A stretch of DNA of 64,000 nt from Luscinia megarhynchos (GCA_034336665.1 CM067589.1:6482374-6546373); one strand, 5' to 3'; positions 54,161 through 64,000 are shown, counted from the stretch's first letter. Notes: a model not told the origin generated them from the letters alone. Translations and numbers: made by a program.

Positions 54161-55301
54161 CTCCTGCACATCCGGGTGGATTCATGCATGAATTTTCTCT
54201 CCCACAAGGATTCCTGTGGAGCCTACCTGAACACAAGCACACACAAACCAGGAACACAGTCAGAGACACAACCAGTCATGGACGCTGCTGAGGAAACCTG
54301 GGACCAAGAGCAGCAGGGCTGGAGCCTTGTGGGGAAGACCAAGGAGTCAGACAGCCCGTGGCATAGTTTGTTTACTCGCAGGCTGAACGGAGGGTAACAT
54401 GTCCAACGAGGCCCCAATACTTTTCTGAAGGCAGTTTTAACAAGGCAGGAGTGAAACCAGCAGCCCAATGCTGACCCATCAGGGGCAAAAGCCAGTGAGC
54501 ATCAGGGTGAGCTGAGGAGGGAAGAAGGCACGGAGTATGTGCAAGTGTGTGGGAATAGATACGTCCTGGGATATGTTTTATTGTGTGCACATCTCTGGTC
54601 AGGAATGTTCTCGTAGATGTGCGTGCAAAAAATTGGGTTCAGGAGCAGGAATGGGAGTGAGCGTGAGTGTTTGCACATCTGTGGGGACGTGCCAGAAGGA
54701 GAAGTGTCAGTTCTTGGATCTGCTTTGGAAATGTGTGTGCACACACCTCTGCATAAATGCAGGGCTATGAATTACTCTTTGGGTGTGTTTGTGATACTGT
54801 GAATTCGTGTAGTTGCAGTAGGAGTTCTTTAATTACTTCTTCTACTCTGGCTGCTGATTTAATTCCAGAAAGTCTTCAAGGAGAGTCACCGATGTGATGC
54901 GACTGTGGAAAAGTGATGGCAGTTAAAATGATGACAAATAGGCATTGGCTGTGCCAGCCTTTTCCCAGCTCAGCAGCTTTGGGAAGAGGAGAGAGGAAAG
55001 AGACATGAAAAAGGCTGGGTGGGAATGTGTGCCCTAGTTCATACACTTTTCAGACACCATTGCAGATTGGCCAAAGGCTGCCACATTCCCCAGAACACAC
55101 AGAGCTTTTCCTGAAAAAGCAAGAGATGGCTTGGAAGGCCCGTGCTGCGCTCCGTGCAGCACGCAGACCGTGTCAGTGCTGACACGGAGCCGTGGCCGGG
55201 CGGGGCTGTTGCTGCCCCAGGAGCGGAGCTGCCGCAGCCGCGCTGGGCAGAGGGGCTGAGCGCGCGCGGGGACTCGGAGCTGGAGCTGCCGGGGGCGGAG
55301 C

Positions 55302-55321
55302 GGCAGCGCCCCCTGCTGGCC
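55302..55321 (-). promoter_or_regulatory. CTCF-like motif of TRAV-K
   Basis: Same 20-bp motif, orientation and spacing as in A. Confidence 0.7.
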
Positions 55322-55366
55322 GCGGGCGGCGCTGTGCCCCCGGCCCCGCCCGGCCCCGCCCGCGGC

Positions 55367-55405
55367 GGTTCGTGCCCGGCCGCAGCCCCGGCTCCTCTGC
55401 CCGTG
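55367..55405 (-). promoter_or_regulatory. 23-RSS of TRAV-K
   Basis: Array-type RSS: heptamer 55399-55405, nonamer 55367-55375. Confidence 0.75.
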
Positions 55406-56230
55406 GCCCAGCGCGCAGTAATACACGGCCGCGTCCCCGCGCCGGGGCCGCCCGAGCCACAGCGCGCTCCAGCGCCCGTCCGCCGACATCGAGAGGTTTC
55501 CTGAGATGGCCGGAACATCCTTGGACCCTCTAGCAGCGAGTACGAGGAATTCGATGCTTTGGCCCGGGAGCTGACGGTAGAAATGGACGTAATAGCCGCT
55601 CACTTTGCTGGGATGTGAGCAGTTGATTCCGATGCCGGTGCCCTCGGTGGTCTCCAGGAATGGCTCTTGCTGCACCTGGGCTCTGCCTGAAGCCACTGCC
55701 GGGGTCAGAAAAAGAACAAACCTGAAATCCGACAGTGCCCTACTGCACAGAACACAGCTCGCAAGAACATTTAGGAACGTACAGAGACGAGGAGGAAAAC
55801 AGTTCCCAAAGGATTTCTAGATAGGCAGGAACAGAAGTGTACAGGAGAGATGATTGTGTGAACTACAGGATGCTCAGGAGAGTCGCTTGAGAACTGGAGG
55901 ATGTGGGAGAAAGCAGAAAAGACAGAAATCTTAGAAGAGATAACTGCTAAGGACATGATTTTGTTAGTTGTAAAAAAGCAATGTTTTGCAGGGATGAGCA
56001 GAGAATAGAATTTTGGAATTTCTGAGGAAAAATGAGATGGAGAAGAGGGAGGAAAAATCGGGGGAAGAGCGGGACGGGAGAGGTGCGTGTGAAGGAGGCA
56101 GGCAGGACGGCAGCCTGGAGGGACGCGCGGGATGAGCCCAGCCCCGGCCGCGGCGCCTTGGCCGCCCCCCCCGCGCACCGAGCAGCAGCGCGGCCAGCGC
56201 CGCCAGCCCCGCGCCCCGACACCGCCGCAT
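55406..56230 (-). CDS. TRAV segment K
   Basis: The leader is 56179-56230 (type 1), the intron 483 bp, and the V exon 55406-55695. Reads VASGRAQVQQEPFLETTEG, GINCSHPSKVSGYYV, HFYRQLPGQSIEFLVLAARGSKDV, NLSMSADGRWSALWLG. Core Trp41 is Phe; SIEFL is shared with J. It creates Asn-Leu-Ser in FR3 (an N-x-S glycosylation sequon) that relatives lack. Open frame with intact splice sites. Confidence 0.85.
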
Positions 56231-57073
56231 GGCGCCGCTCCGCCGGCCGAGCAGCGCTGTGCCCCTCAGCCCCGGCTCTCGGCTGCGGCCCTGCCGCCTC
56301 CTCTCCAACGCCTCCACTCCACTTCTCTTTTCTCTCCACCGCCCCCAGCTCCGCCCCAGGGCAGAGCCGTGCGCTGCCGCTGCTCGGCGAGTCCGGGCAG
56401 AGAAAGGAGGGGAGAGCGGTGGGAGTGGGGCGAGCGTCGGGTCTCTGCACGTCGGGAGCAGCGGGGCCGGGGTGCATGGCAGGGGGTCGGGCTGGTGTCA
56501 TGGAGCCCAAGACTGACAGTCCCTGTTTTTATTTCACTCCCATAATCTGTTTCCTCACATCTTCCCTTTGCTGTCTTGTGGGCACTCCTGATTTGTCCTT
56601 CAGGGCACCGGAAAGAAATCCCCTCACACAGGCTGCAGGAGGTGGGCATGAAGCCTCAGCATTTCTCCGTGTCCACGAAACCAAGCAGATGCAGCACAGG
56701 GGAGAGCAGCTGTGCACTGGGCTGGTGAGACCTGTCCGTGTGTCTGTGTGTCTGTGAGCACTGTCAGTCTTACTGAGGCATTGCCAACATTTCTAAACGG
56801 ATTAAGTTTAAAATTCAATCTTGGGCCCTTGTTGGGGACAGCAGTAGCAGAGCATGATTTTTTGAGCAGCTGGAAAAAGAGGGCTCAGTAAACAAGGGCT
56901 ACATTTCAGCGCCTCTTCCCTGGACAAATCTCCTGCAGTCTGCTACATCACTGTTGAACTGCACTCAAGCTCTTTCTGAGTCTGGGAAAATGCTGCTCTG
57001 TGATGCTCAGGGCAGAGCAGCGGGGAGCATCTCCTGTGTGATCAACGCATTTCACTTGTTGAGTAACACAACA

Positions 57074-57075
57074 GG

Positions 57076-57109
<34 letters not shown>

Positions 57110-57123
57110 ACACTCACACACAG
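57074..57123. repeat. (CA)n microsatellite, flank of K
   Basis: About 50 bp of ac units with aaac and actc breaks. Confidence 0.9.
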
Positions 57124-58261
57124 ACGCTCCTGCACATCGGGGTGGATTCATGCACGAATTTTCTCTCCCACAAGGATTCTCGTGGAGCCTACCTGAACAC
57201 AAGCACACACAAACCAGGAACACAGGCAGAGCCACAACCAGTCATGGACGCTGCTGAGGAAACCTGGAACCAACAGCAGCAGGGCTGGAGCCTTGTGGGG
57301 AAGGAGTCAGACAGCCCGTGGCATAGTTTGTTTACTCGCAGGCTGAACGGAGGGTAAGATGTCCAACGAGGCTCCAATACTTTCCTGAAGGCAGTTTTAA
57401 CAAGGCAGGAGTGAAACCAGCAGCCCAATGCTGACCCATCAGGGGCAAAAGCCAGTGAGCATCAGGGTGAGCTGAGGAGGGAAGAAGGCACGGAGTATGT
57501 GCAAGTGTGTGGGAATAGATACGTCCTGGGATATGTTTTTTGTGTGCACATCTCTGGTCAGGAATGCTCTCGCAGATGTGCGTGCAAAAAATTGGGTTCA
57601 GGAGCAGGAATGGGAGTGAGCGTGAGTGTTTGCACATCTGTGGGGACGTGCCAGAAGGAGAAGTGTCAGTGCTTGGATCTGCTTTAGAAATGTGTGTGCA
57701 CACACCTCTGCATAAATGCAGAGCTATGAATTACTATTAGGGTGTGTTTGCGATACTGTGAATTCGTGTGGTTGCAGTAGGAGTTCTTTAATTACTTCTT
57801 CTACTCTGGCTGCTGATTTAATTCCAGAAAGTCTTCAAGGAGAGTCACCGATGTGATGCGACTGTGGAAAAGTGATGGCAGTTAAAATGATGGCAAACAG
57901 GCACTGGCTGTGCCAGCCTTTTCCCAGCTCAGCAGCTTTGGGAAGAGGAGAGAGGAAAGAGACATGAAAAGGGCTGGGTGGGAATGTGTGCCCTAGTTCA
58001 TGCACTTTTCAGACACCATTGCAGATTGGCCAAAGGCTGCCACATTCCCCAGAACACACAGAGTCCCTTCAGAAGGAGCAAGGGATGCCTTGGGAAGGAC
58101 CGTGCTGCGCTCCGTGCCCCGCGCAGACCGTGTCAGTGCTGACACGGAGCCGTGGCCGGGCGGGGCTGTTGCTGCCCCAGGAGCGGAGCTGCCGCAGCCG
58201 CGCTGGGCAGAGGGGCTGAGCGCGCGCGGGGACTCGGAGCTGGAGCTGCCGGGGGCGGAGC

Positions 58262-58281
58262 GGCAGCGCCCCCTGCTGGCC
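58262..58281 (-). promoter_or_regulatory. CTCF-like motif of TRAV-L
   Basis: Same 20-bp motif, orientation and spacing as in A. Confidence 0.7.
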
Positions 58282-58326
58282 GCGGGCGGCGCTGTGCCCC
58301 CGGCCCCGCCCGGCCCCGCCCGCGGC

Positions 58327-58365
58327 GGTTCGTGCCCGGCCGCAGCCCCGGCTCCTCTGCCCGTG
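58327..58365 (-). promoter_or_regulatory. 23-RSS of TRAV-L
   Basis: Array-type RSS: heptamer 58359-58365, nonamer 58327-58335. Confidence 0.75.
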
Positions 58366-59470
58366 GCCCAGCGCGCAGTAATACACGGCCGCGTCCCCGC
58401 GCCGGGGCCGCCCGAGCCACAGCGCGCTCCAGCGCCGATCTGCCGACACCGACAGACGCCCTTCGGGTGTTCGGATTTCCTTGGATCCTTTAGCAGTCAC
58501 CGCCATGAGTTCGGGTCTTTGGCCCGGCAGCTGACGGTAGAAATGGATGAAATCGCCAGTCCGGATACTGGAGTGGGAGCACTTGATGCTGATACTCGTC
58601 CCCTCGGTTGTCTCCAGGAATGGCTCCTGCTGCACTTGGGCTCTGATCGCAGCCACTGCCAAGACAGAAGAAAGACAGTCTCAAGATCAGCTATGATGGC
58701 TCAGCTTTGTTGTCTGTTTTCCCACAGAGACAGTCAGGAGTATGGGCAGTGAGACAGAACTAGCTTGAAAGAAAACGAAGAGAAATGCAGTTTACCGGGC
58801 ATGGATCGTGATGATTCTGTGCGTGGGAATTTGAAATTGATGCATGGACAAATAATCATGTCGGCTGCATGGAGGGAGGAACAGCAAGCAAGAAAAGGGA
58901 CAGGAGGTTTGAGTGTGCTATAGGGAAGGATGGAGGGCGATGTCTTGTGATGCACAGGGGGATGTGTGGATGCGTGGAAAAATGGAGACATGCAGGAGAT
59001 AAGTGTTGTCTCTAGAGATACGAAACAATCAGAGGAAGAGATGAGAGAGGTCTCTGAGTGGAAGGAGAAGCGAGGGATAATTTTTGGAGAGCAGGGTGAG
59101 GGTGTGTGGGTGGATGGATGAAGAGTAGACAAGGAAAGGAGCTGTTACAATGAAGGGTAGAGGGCTGCAATCAGGGCAATGATAGATTGAACAGGCAGGG
59201 GAAGGAGAAGGGTGCGTGAAAAGCAGGCACAGATGCAAGCAGGTTCATGCCGAGAGAGATGGGGACTCGGAGGATTTGGAAAGGGGGCTGAGAGATGACA
59301 GAGACGCAAGGAAGGGGAAAAGAGACGGTGAAAGACACAGAGGAGCTGGCGCCGGGATCCCTGGGGAGCGCCCCACCCCCAGCCCTGACCCTCATTCTCG
59401 GCCGGCAGCCCCGCGCACCGAGCAGCAGCGCGGCCAGCGCCGCCAGCCCCGCGCCCCGACACCGCCGCAT
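58366..59470 (-). CDS. TRAV segment L
   Basis: The leader is 59419-59470 (type 1), the intron 763 bp (longest of the array because of about 300 bp of extra unique DNA), and the V exon 58366-58655. Reads VAAIRAQVQQEPFLETTEG, SISIKCSHSSIRTGDFI, HFYRQLPGQRPELMAVTAKGSKEIRTPEG, RLSVSADRRWSALWLG. Core Trp41 is Phe. CDR2 and the start of FR3 are the most divergent of the Phe41 group. Open frame. Confidence 0.85.
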
Positions 59471-60391
59471 GGCGCCGCTCCGCCGGCCGAGCAGCGCTGT
59501 GCCCCTCAGCCCCGGCTCTCTGCTGCGGCCCTGCCGCCTCCTCTCCAACGCCTCCACTCCTCTTCTCTTCTTTTCTCCACTCCTCTTTGCTTCTCTCCAC
59601 CGCCCCCAGCTCCGCCCCAGGGCAGAGCCGTGCGCCGCCGCTGCTCGGCGAGTCCGGGCACGGCACGAAGGGGAGGCGAGAGCGGTGGGAGTGGGGCGAG
59701 CGTCGGGTCTCTGCACGTCGGGAGCGGCGGGGCCGGGGTGAATGGCAGAGGGTCGGGCTGGTGTCGTGGAGCTCAAGACTGACAGTCTCTGTGTTTCTTT
59801 CACTCCCATAGTCTGTTTCCTCGCGTCCCCCCTTTGCTGTCATATCGGCACTCCTTGTTCGTCCTTCAGAGCACCGGAAAGAAATCCCCTCACACAGGCT
59901 GCAGGAGGGGGGCATGAAGCCTCAGCATTTCTCTGTGTCCACGAAAGCAAGCTGATGCAGCACAGGGGAGAGCAGCTGTGAACTGGGCTGGAGAGACCTG
60001 TCCGTGTGTCCGTGTGTCCCTGTGTCCGTGTGTCTGTGTGTCTGCGTGTCTATGATTGTGTGAGCACTCGCAGTCATCTGAGTCACTGCCAACATTTCAA
60101 AAACAATTAAGTTAAATGTTCAAACTTCGGTGATACCATCCTTGTTGGGGCTGGAAATTTGCAGTAGCAGAACATGATGTTTAGAACAGCTGGAAAACGA
60201 GAGTTCAGGAAGCAGGGGCTGCGTGTCAGTGCCCGTTCCCTGCACAAATCTCCTGAGAGCTGCTGCATGATTGTTCAACTGCACTCAGGCTCCTTCTGAG
60301 TCTGGGAAAATGCTGCTCTGAGATGCTCAGGGCAGAGCAGCGGGGAGCATCTCCAGTGTGATCAAAGCATTTCACTTGTTGAGTAACAACA

Positions 60392-60435
<44 letters not shown>

Positions 60436-60442
60436 ACAAACG
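60392..60442. repeat. (CA)n microsatellite, flank of L
   Basis: About 36 bp pure ac then actcacac at the conserved position. Confidence 0.9.
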
Positions 60443-61562
60443 CTCCTGCACATCGGGGTGGATTCACACACGAATTTTCGCTCCCACAAGGATTCCTGTG
60501 GACACTGCCTGAACACAAGCACACACAAACCAGGAACACAGGCAGAGACACAACCAGCCACGGACGCTGCTGGGGAAACCTGGAATGAACAGCAGCAAGG
60601 CTGGAGCCTTGTGGGGAACGGCAAGAAGACAGACAGACCTTGGCACAGTTTGTTCACTCGCAGGCTGAACAGAGGGTAAAATTTCCAACGAGGCCCCAAA
60701 TACTTTCCTGAAGGCAGTTTTACCAGGACAGGATCAAAAGCAGGAGCAAAATTCTGACCCATCAGGAAGCAAAAACAGGTGAGCATCAGGGTGAGCTGAG
60801 GAGGGAAGAAGGGAAGGAGTAGGTGTAAGTGTGTGGGAATAGATAAATCTTACCACGTGCCTTATGTGTGCACATCTCTGGTCAGGAATGTTCCCGTAGG
60901 TGTGCGTGCAAAGACTTGGGTGCAGGACCAGGAATGGGAGTGAGGGTGCAAGTTTGCACATCTGTGGGAACGTGCCAGAAGGAGAAGTGTCAGTGCTTGT
61001 GTCTGCTTTGGAAATGTGTTTGTACACACTTCTGAGTAAATGCAGAGTTATCAGTTACTCTTTGGGTGTGTTTGTAATACTGTGAACACGTGTATGTGCA
61101 GTGGGAGATCTTGAATTATTTTTTCTTCTACTCTGGGTGCTGATTTATTCCCAGAAAGGCTTCAGGGAAGCTCAGCTGTGTGATGGAACTTATGAGAAGC
61201 GACTTCAGTTAAAATGTTGGAAAAAACGTACTGCATGTCCCAGACTTTTCCCCGTCATTCGAGCAGGTCCCATCCTCAGCGAGCAACGAGCCAACATCTC
61301 CTCTGCCTTTCTGTAGTTGCCAATACACTCAGAAATACCTTCCCCGACTCATTTGGCCGCTACTGAAATGTTCCTGTCCATCAGAATTGTTTTGTACACA
61401 TTGCAGGGCAGCATCCCTGTGCTCGGAGGGGTCTCTCGTGCAAGGCCGGGCCCGTGGTGGCTCCCGGCCGGGGTCCCGCGGGTTCCAGGCTCGGCTCGGT
61501 GCCGGTCCCGGCCAGCGGCGTCAGCCGGGAGCGGAGCGGCCCCTGCCGGCCCCGCCCGCGGC

Positions 61563-61601
61563 GGTTCGTGCCCGGCCGCAGCCCCGGCTCCTCTGCCCGT
61601 G
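61563..61601 (-). promoter_or_regulatory. 23-RSS of TRAV-M
   Basis: Array-type RSS: heptamer 61595-61601, nonamer 61563-61571. CTCF-less flank. Confidence 0.75.
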
Positions 61602-62410
61602 GCGCAGCGCGCAGTAATACACGGCCGCGTCCCCGCGCCGGGGCCGCCCGAGCCACAGCGCGCTCGATCGCCGATCTGCCGACACCGACACTTGACCCGC
61701 ACTGTCCGGCAGCACTCTGACCCCTTTCTGAGCGCTCACGATGAATTCGGGTCCCCGGCCAGGTAGGTGACGGTACCAGTAGATCGTATCTCCTGTTCCT
61801 ATGTTGGCGTGTGAGCAGCTGATGTTGATTCCAGTGCCCTCGGTGGTCTCCAGTGTCGGTTCCTGTTGTACCTGGGCTCTGGCCACGGCCACTGTACGGG
61901 AGAAACGAACAATCACTTTCCATCAGCAGCAAATGCCGTGCACGCAGAGATGGGAAAGGGCAGAGGAGGACAGATCACAGATAGCTGGGATGTGTTCTGA
62001 GAATAAGGGATGGAGAAAGGATTTCTCAGAGAGTGATTACATGGAGATAAGAGTGCAGGATATTTTGGAGAAGTGTCAGACTGCAGAAGAGAAGAGTGGA
62101 AAGAGGGAAGCGGATCTGAAATGAATGGACGGGGAGATGATTGCATAAATGGATGAATGACTAAAGAAATGGAATCGAAGAGCAGGCAGGCTGGGAGAGA
62201 ACGAATTCATTGGCAAAAGGAGGGTTTCGTGCAGTGCGTGAAAAAGAAGGAAGGAGAAGCACGAGTGGCAGAGACAAATCCCGAGCGCAGTGCTTATCCC
62301 AGGCACACCCAGACACCCAGACACAGCCTCTGCCACCTGCACCGCCACCCCCGCGCACCGAGCAGCAGCGCGCCCAGCGCCGCCAGCCCCGCGCCCCGGC
62401 ACCGCCGCAT
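61602..62410 (-). CDS. TRAV segment M
   Basis: The leader is 62359-62410 (type 2), the intron 467 bp, and the V exon 61602-61891. Reads VAVARAQVQQEPTLETTEG, NISCSHANIGTGDTI, YWYRHLPGRGPEFIVSAQKGVRVLPD, QVSVSADRRSSALWLG, YYCALR. FR1 and CDR1 equal those of B, while CDR2 and the FR3 start differ, and the DSAGQVSVSADRRSS stretch equals that of F, a likely short conversion tract. Trp41 is kept; open frame. Confidence 0.85.
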
Positions 62411-63833
62411 GGCGCCGGCCGAGCCTCGCTGCCCCTCAGCCCCGGCTCTCTGCTCCGGCAGCGCCCGCTTCTCTCCCGTGCTCTGCCCTCCCCCGCCGCC
62501 AGCCCCGCCCCGGGGCTGAGCCCTGCGCCGGTGCCGCTCGGGCTCTCGCCGGCTCCTGGCTGGGTGCGGGGGGGACGAGAGCGGTGGGAGCGGGGCAGCG
62601 CTCGGAGCTGCGGCCCACGGAGACAGCGGGGCCAAGTGCGCCGAGCGGGAGCCGTTTGTCCCGGGAGCACAGGACCCGCAGATTCTTTTCTCCCCTCTCC
62701 CCCACCGTCTATTCCTTCCCGTTCCCCCTCCACTGGGACGTGGGGATTTCAGAATTGTCCTTCATGGCACGAGTTTGTATGGACGGATAAGGGGCACAAG
62801 AGGCAGAGGGTCCTGCTGGCCTCCAGACCTCGGGCTCTTTGCCTGGCAAAGAAAGCACCTGTGCCGGCAGAGATTGGAAAGGCAGAAAAACGGTTGTGCG
62901 ATATCAGCGGGGAGAGAGGAGTGGGATTGTGTGAGAGAAAGAACTCTGCAGTCAGGAAGGTCAGTGAGGAAGGAGGGAGAGGAGCTTCTGCACGCACCAG
63001 AGGGCTGATAGTTCTGCAGCCTGTGATGAAGACCATGGTGAGGGAGGCTGTTCCCCTACAGCCTATGAAAGTTTATGGTAAAGCTATAATCTATCCCGTG
63101 GAAGATCCAAAGCCACAGCAGGTGAATGTGTCCTTAAGGAAGGTGTGAGCCCGTGGGAACTCTCACTGATGCAAGGTTCATGGCAGGACTGTATCTTTAT
63201 GGATAGCAGCCCATTCTGGAGCTCCATTCCGGATGTGATTTTCTGGCAGGATGTGTGGGTAAAATTGTCAGGGAAATCCATCAAGTCCCGCGAATGAGAA
63301 GGAGCCATTTGCATTGTGAACACCTTCTCAGTGGGGAGATTAGGTGTGACTGTATCCACATGTGGTGTTGGACAACGTGAACAGTTTGTTTAGAAAGAAT
63401 ATAATCTGCATAATGAATCCGACAAATGAGCTAAAATTTCAGAGAAACGGGCTATTGGTGGCTCCTCACATGACGGCCGGGGAGACGTCCCTTGTCTTTC
63501 AGGAAAAAAAATAGAGAAGATGAGAGAAGAAAGAGGCCTGCCATGGGCTGGGTGGGAATGTGTGCCCCTAGCTCATGCACTTTTGAGATACCATTGCATA
63601 TTGGCCAAAGGCTGCCACATTCCCCAGAACACACAGAGTCCCTTCAGAAGGAGCAAGAGATGGTTTAGGGAAGGACCTTACTGCGCTCCGTGCCCCGCGC
63701 AGACCGTGTCAGTGCCGACACGGAGCCGTGGCCGGGCGGGGCTGTTGCTGCCCCAGGAGCGGAGCTGCCGCAGCCGCGCTGGGCAGAGGGCTGAGCGCGC
63801 GGGGACTCGGAGCTGGAGCTGCCGGGGCGGAGC

Positions 63834-63852
63834 GGCAGCGCCCCTGCTGGCC
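63834..63852 (-). promoter_or_regulatory. CTCF-like motif of TRAV-N, one base short
   Basis: Same site as in the other segments but with four C instead of five in the core, which would weaken the motif if real. It sits in the region of suspected homopolymer errors. Confidence 0.45.
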
Positions 63853-63897
63853 GCGGGCGGCGCTGTGCCCCCGGCCCCGCCCGGCCCCGCCCGCGGC

Positions 63898-63936
63898 GGT
63901 TCGTGCCCGGCCGCAGCCCCGGCTCCTCTGCCCGTG
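63898..63936 (-). promoter_or_regulatory. 23-RSS of TRAV-N
   Basis: Array-type RSS: heptamer 63930-63936, nonamer 63898-63906. Confidence 0.75.
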
Positions 63937-64000
63937 GCCCAGCGCGCAGTAATACACGGCCGCGTCCCCGCGCCGGGGCCGCCCGAGCCACAGCGCGCTC
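63937..64000 (-). CDS. TRAV segment N, 3' end only (runs off the window)
   Basis: Only the last 21 codons are inside the window: SALWLGRPRRGDAAVYYCALG, the invariant FR3 end with Cys104. Subgroup, leader and CDRs lie beyond base 64000. By its flank it should resemble C or H. Confidence 0.8.

Larger units (their letters stand above)
53530..55410. repeat. Tandem duplication unit, copy 1 (flank of J to 3' end of K)
   Basis: Closely matches 56490-58370 at an offset of 2960 bp, including a specific variant ending 'gtttaaaattcaatc' and 'aagtgatggcagttaaaatg' not seen in the other type-1 flanks. Confidence 0.8.
56490..58370. repeat. Tandem duplication unit, copy 2 (flank of K to 3' end of L)
   Basis: Second copy of 53530-55410; high similarity through the upstream flank and the L 3' region. 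Confidence 0.8.
61100..64000. repeat. Segmental duplication, copy 2 (M to 3' part of N)
   Basis: Near-identical to 31.1-34.0 kb; cut by the window end. Single-base differences are rare until about 63.4 kb, after which homopolymer-length differences cluster. Confidence 0.85.

Noticed and set aside
1..64000. CRISPR arrays, operons or bacterial features
   Set aside because: Repeats are vertebrate micro-/minisatellites and V-segment duplications; there are no spacer-repeat arrays and the genes are spliced.

Overview
ORGANISM AND LOCUS. The window looks like nuclear DNA from a songbird (passerine). It carries CR1 LINE fragments, a tRNA-Ile-headed SINE with a CR1 tail of the TguSINE1 kind, a feather-type beta-keratin gene, and a dense set of T-cell-receptor variable (V) gene segments, including antibody-like VH-delta segments. 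All V segments lie on the minus strand. I identified 18 apparently intact V segments, 2 V pseudogenes, and one V segment cut by the right edge. No D, J or C segment was recognised. With the V segments on the minus strand and 23-bp-spacer recombination signals (RSS) on their low-coordinate side, the D-J-C part of the TRA/TRD locus should lie to the left of base 1 (inference). LAYOUT. 1-7.9 kb is gene-poor. It holds a non-autonomous LTR element (2204-4386) with perfect 5-bp target duplications, a primer-binding-site-like and a polypurine tract, a gag-matrix-like remnant and, unexpectedly, a decayed Y-box-type cold-shock domain. A (TGGGY)n minisatellite (4627-5088) abuts an antisense CR1 tail. 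7.9-23 kb holds the delta-like V segments: four VH-delta (7.9, 8.9, 16.2 and 18.3 kb), one TRDV2-like (12.6 kb), one TRDV/TRAV-like (22.4 kb) and one frameshifted pseudogene (15.5 kb), with CR1 and SINE insertions between them. 24-28 kb holds a conserved V upstream flank, probable LTR fragments, and a single feather beta-keratin gene on the plus strand whose intron carries LTR sequence. 28.6-64 kb is a tandem TRAV array: segments A, B, C, D, F, G, H, I, J, K, L, M, a truncated N, and one unrelated TRAV pseudogene (37.9-39.1 kb) between D and F. TRAV ARRAY. Each array segment has a 52-nt leader exon with a CpG-rich promoter, an intron of about 430-760 bp, a V exon of 287 or 290 nt, and an RSS of CACGGGC - 23 bp - GCACGAACC. 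There are two upstream-flank types. Type 1 (A, D, F, H, J, K, L) has leader LAALAALLL; (CA)n tracts lie upstream of A, F, H, J, K and L but I did not find one upstream of D. Type 2 (B, C, G, I, M) has leader LAALGALLL. The end of FR3, the RSS and the 3' flank are almost invariant across the array while CDR1 and CDR2 differ, which suggests gene conversion. Eight segments (A, C, D, F, H, J, K, L) have a near-consensus CTCF motif 45 bp past the nonamer, oriented along the V genes; A has a second one. Six segments (A, D, H, J, K, L) have replaced the core FR2 tryptophan with phenylalanine. HOW IT WORKS TOGETHER. The V exons are substrates for RAG recombination to J (or D) segments, giving TCR alpha or delta chains. 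The VH-delta segments would give delta chains with antibody-like V domains. The RSS-proximal CTCF motifs are a plausible device for presenting array V segments to the recombination centre. The last ~600 bp of the window contains a cluster of homopolymer-length differences from its paralogues and may be lower-quality sequence.
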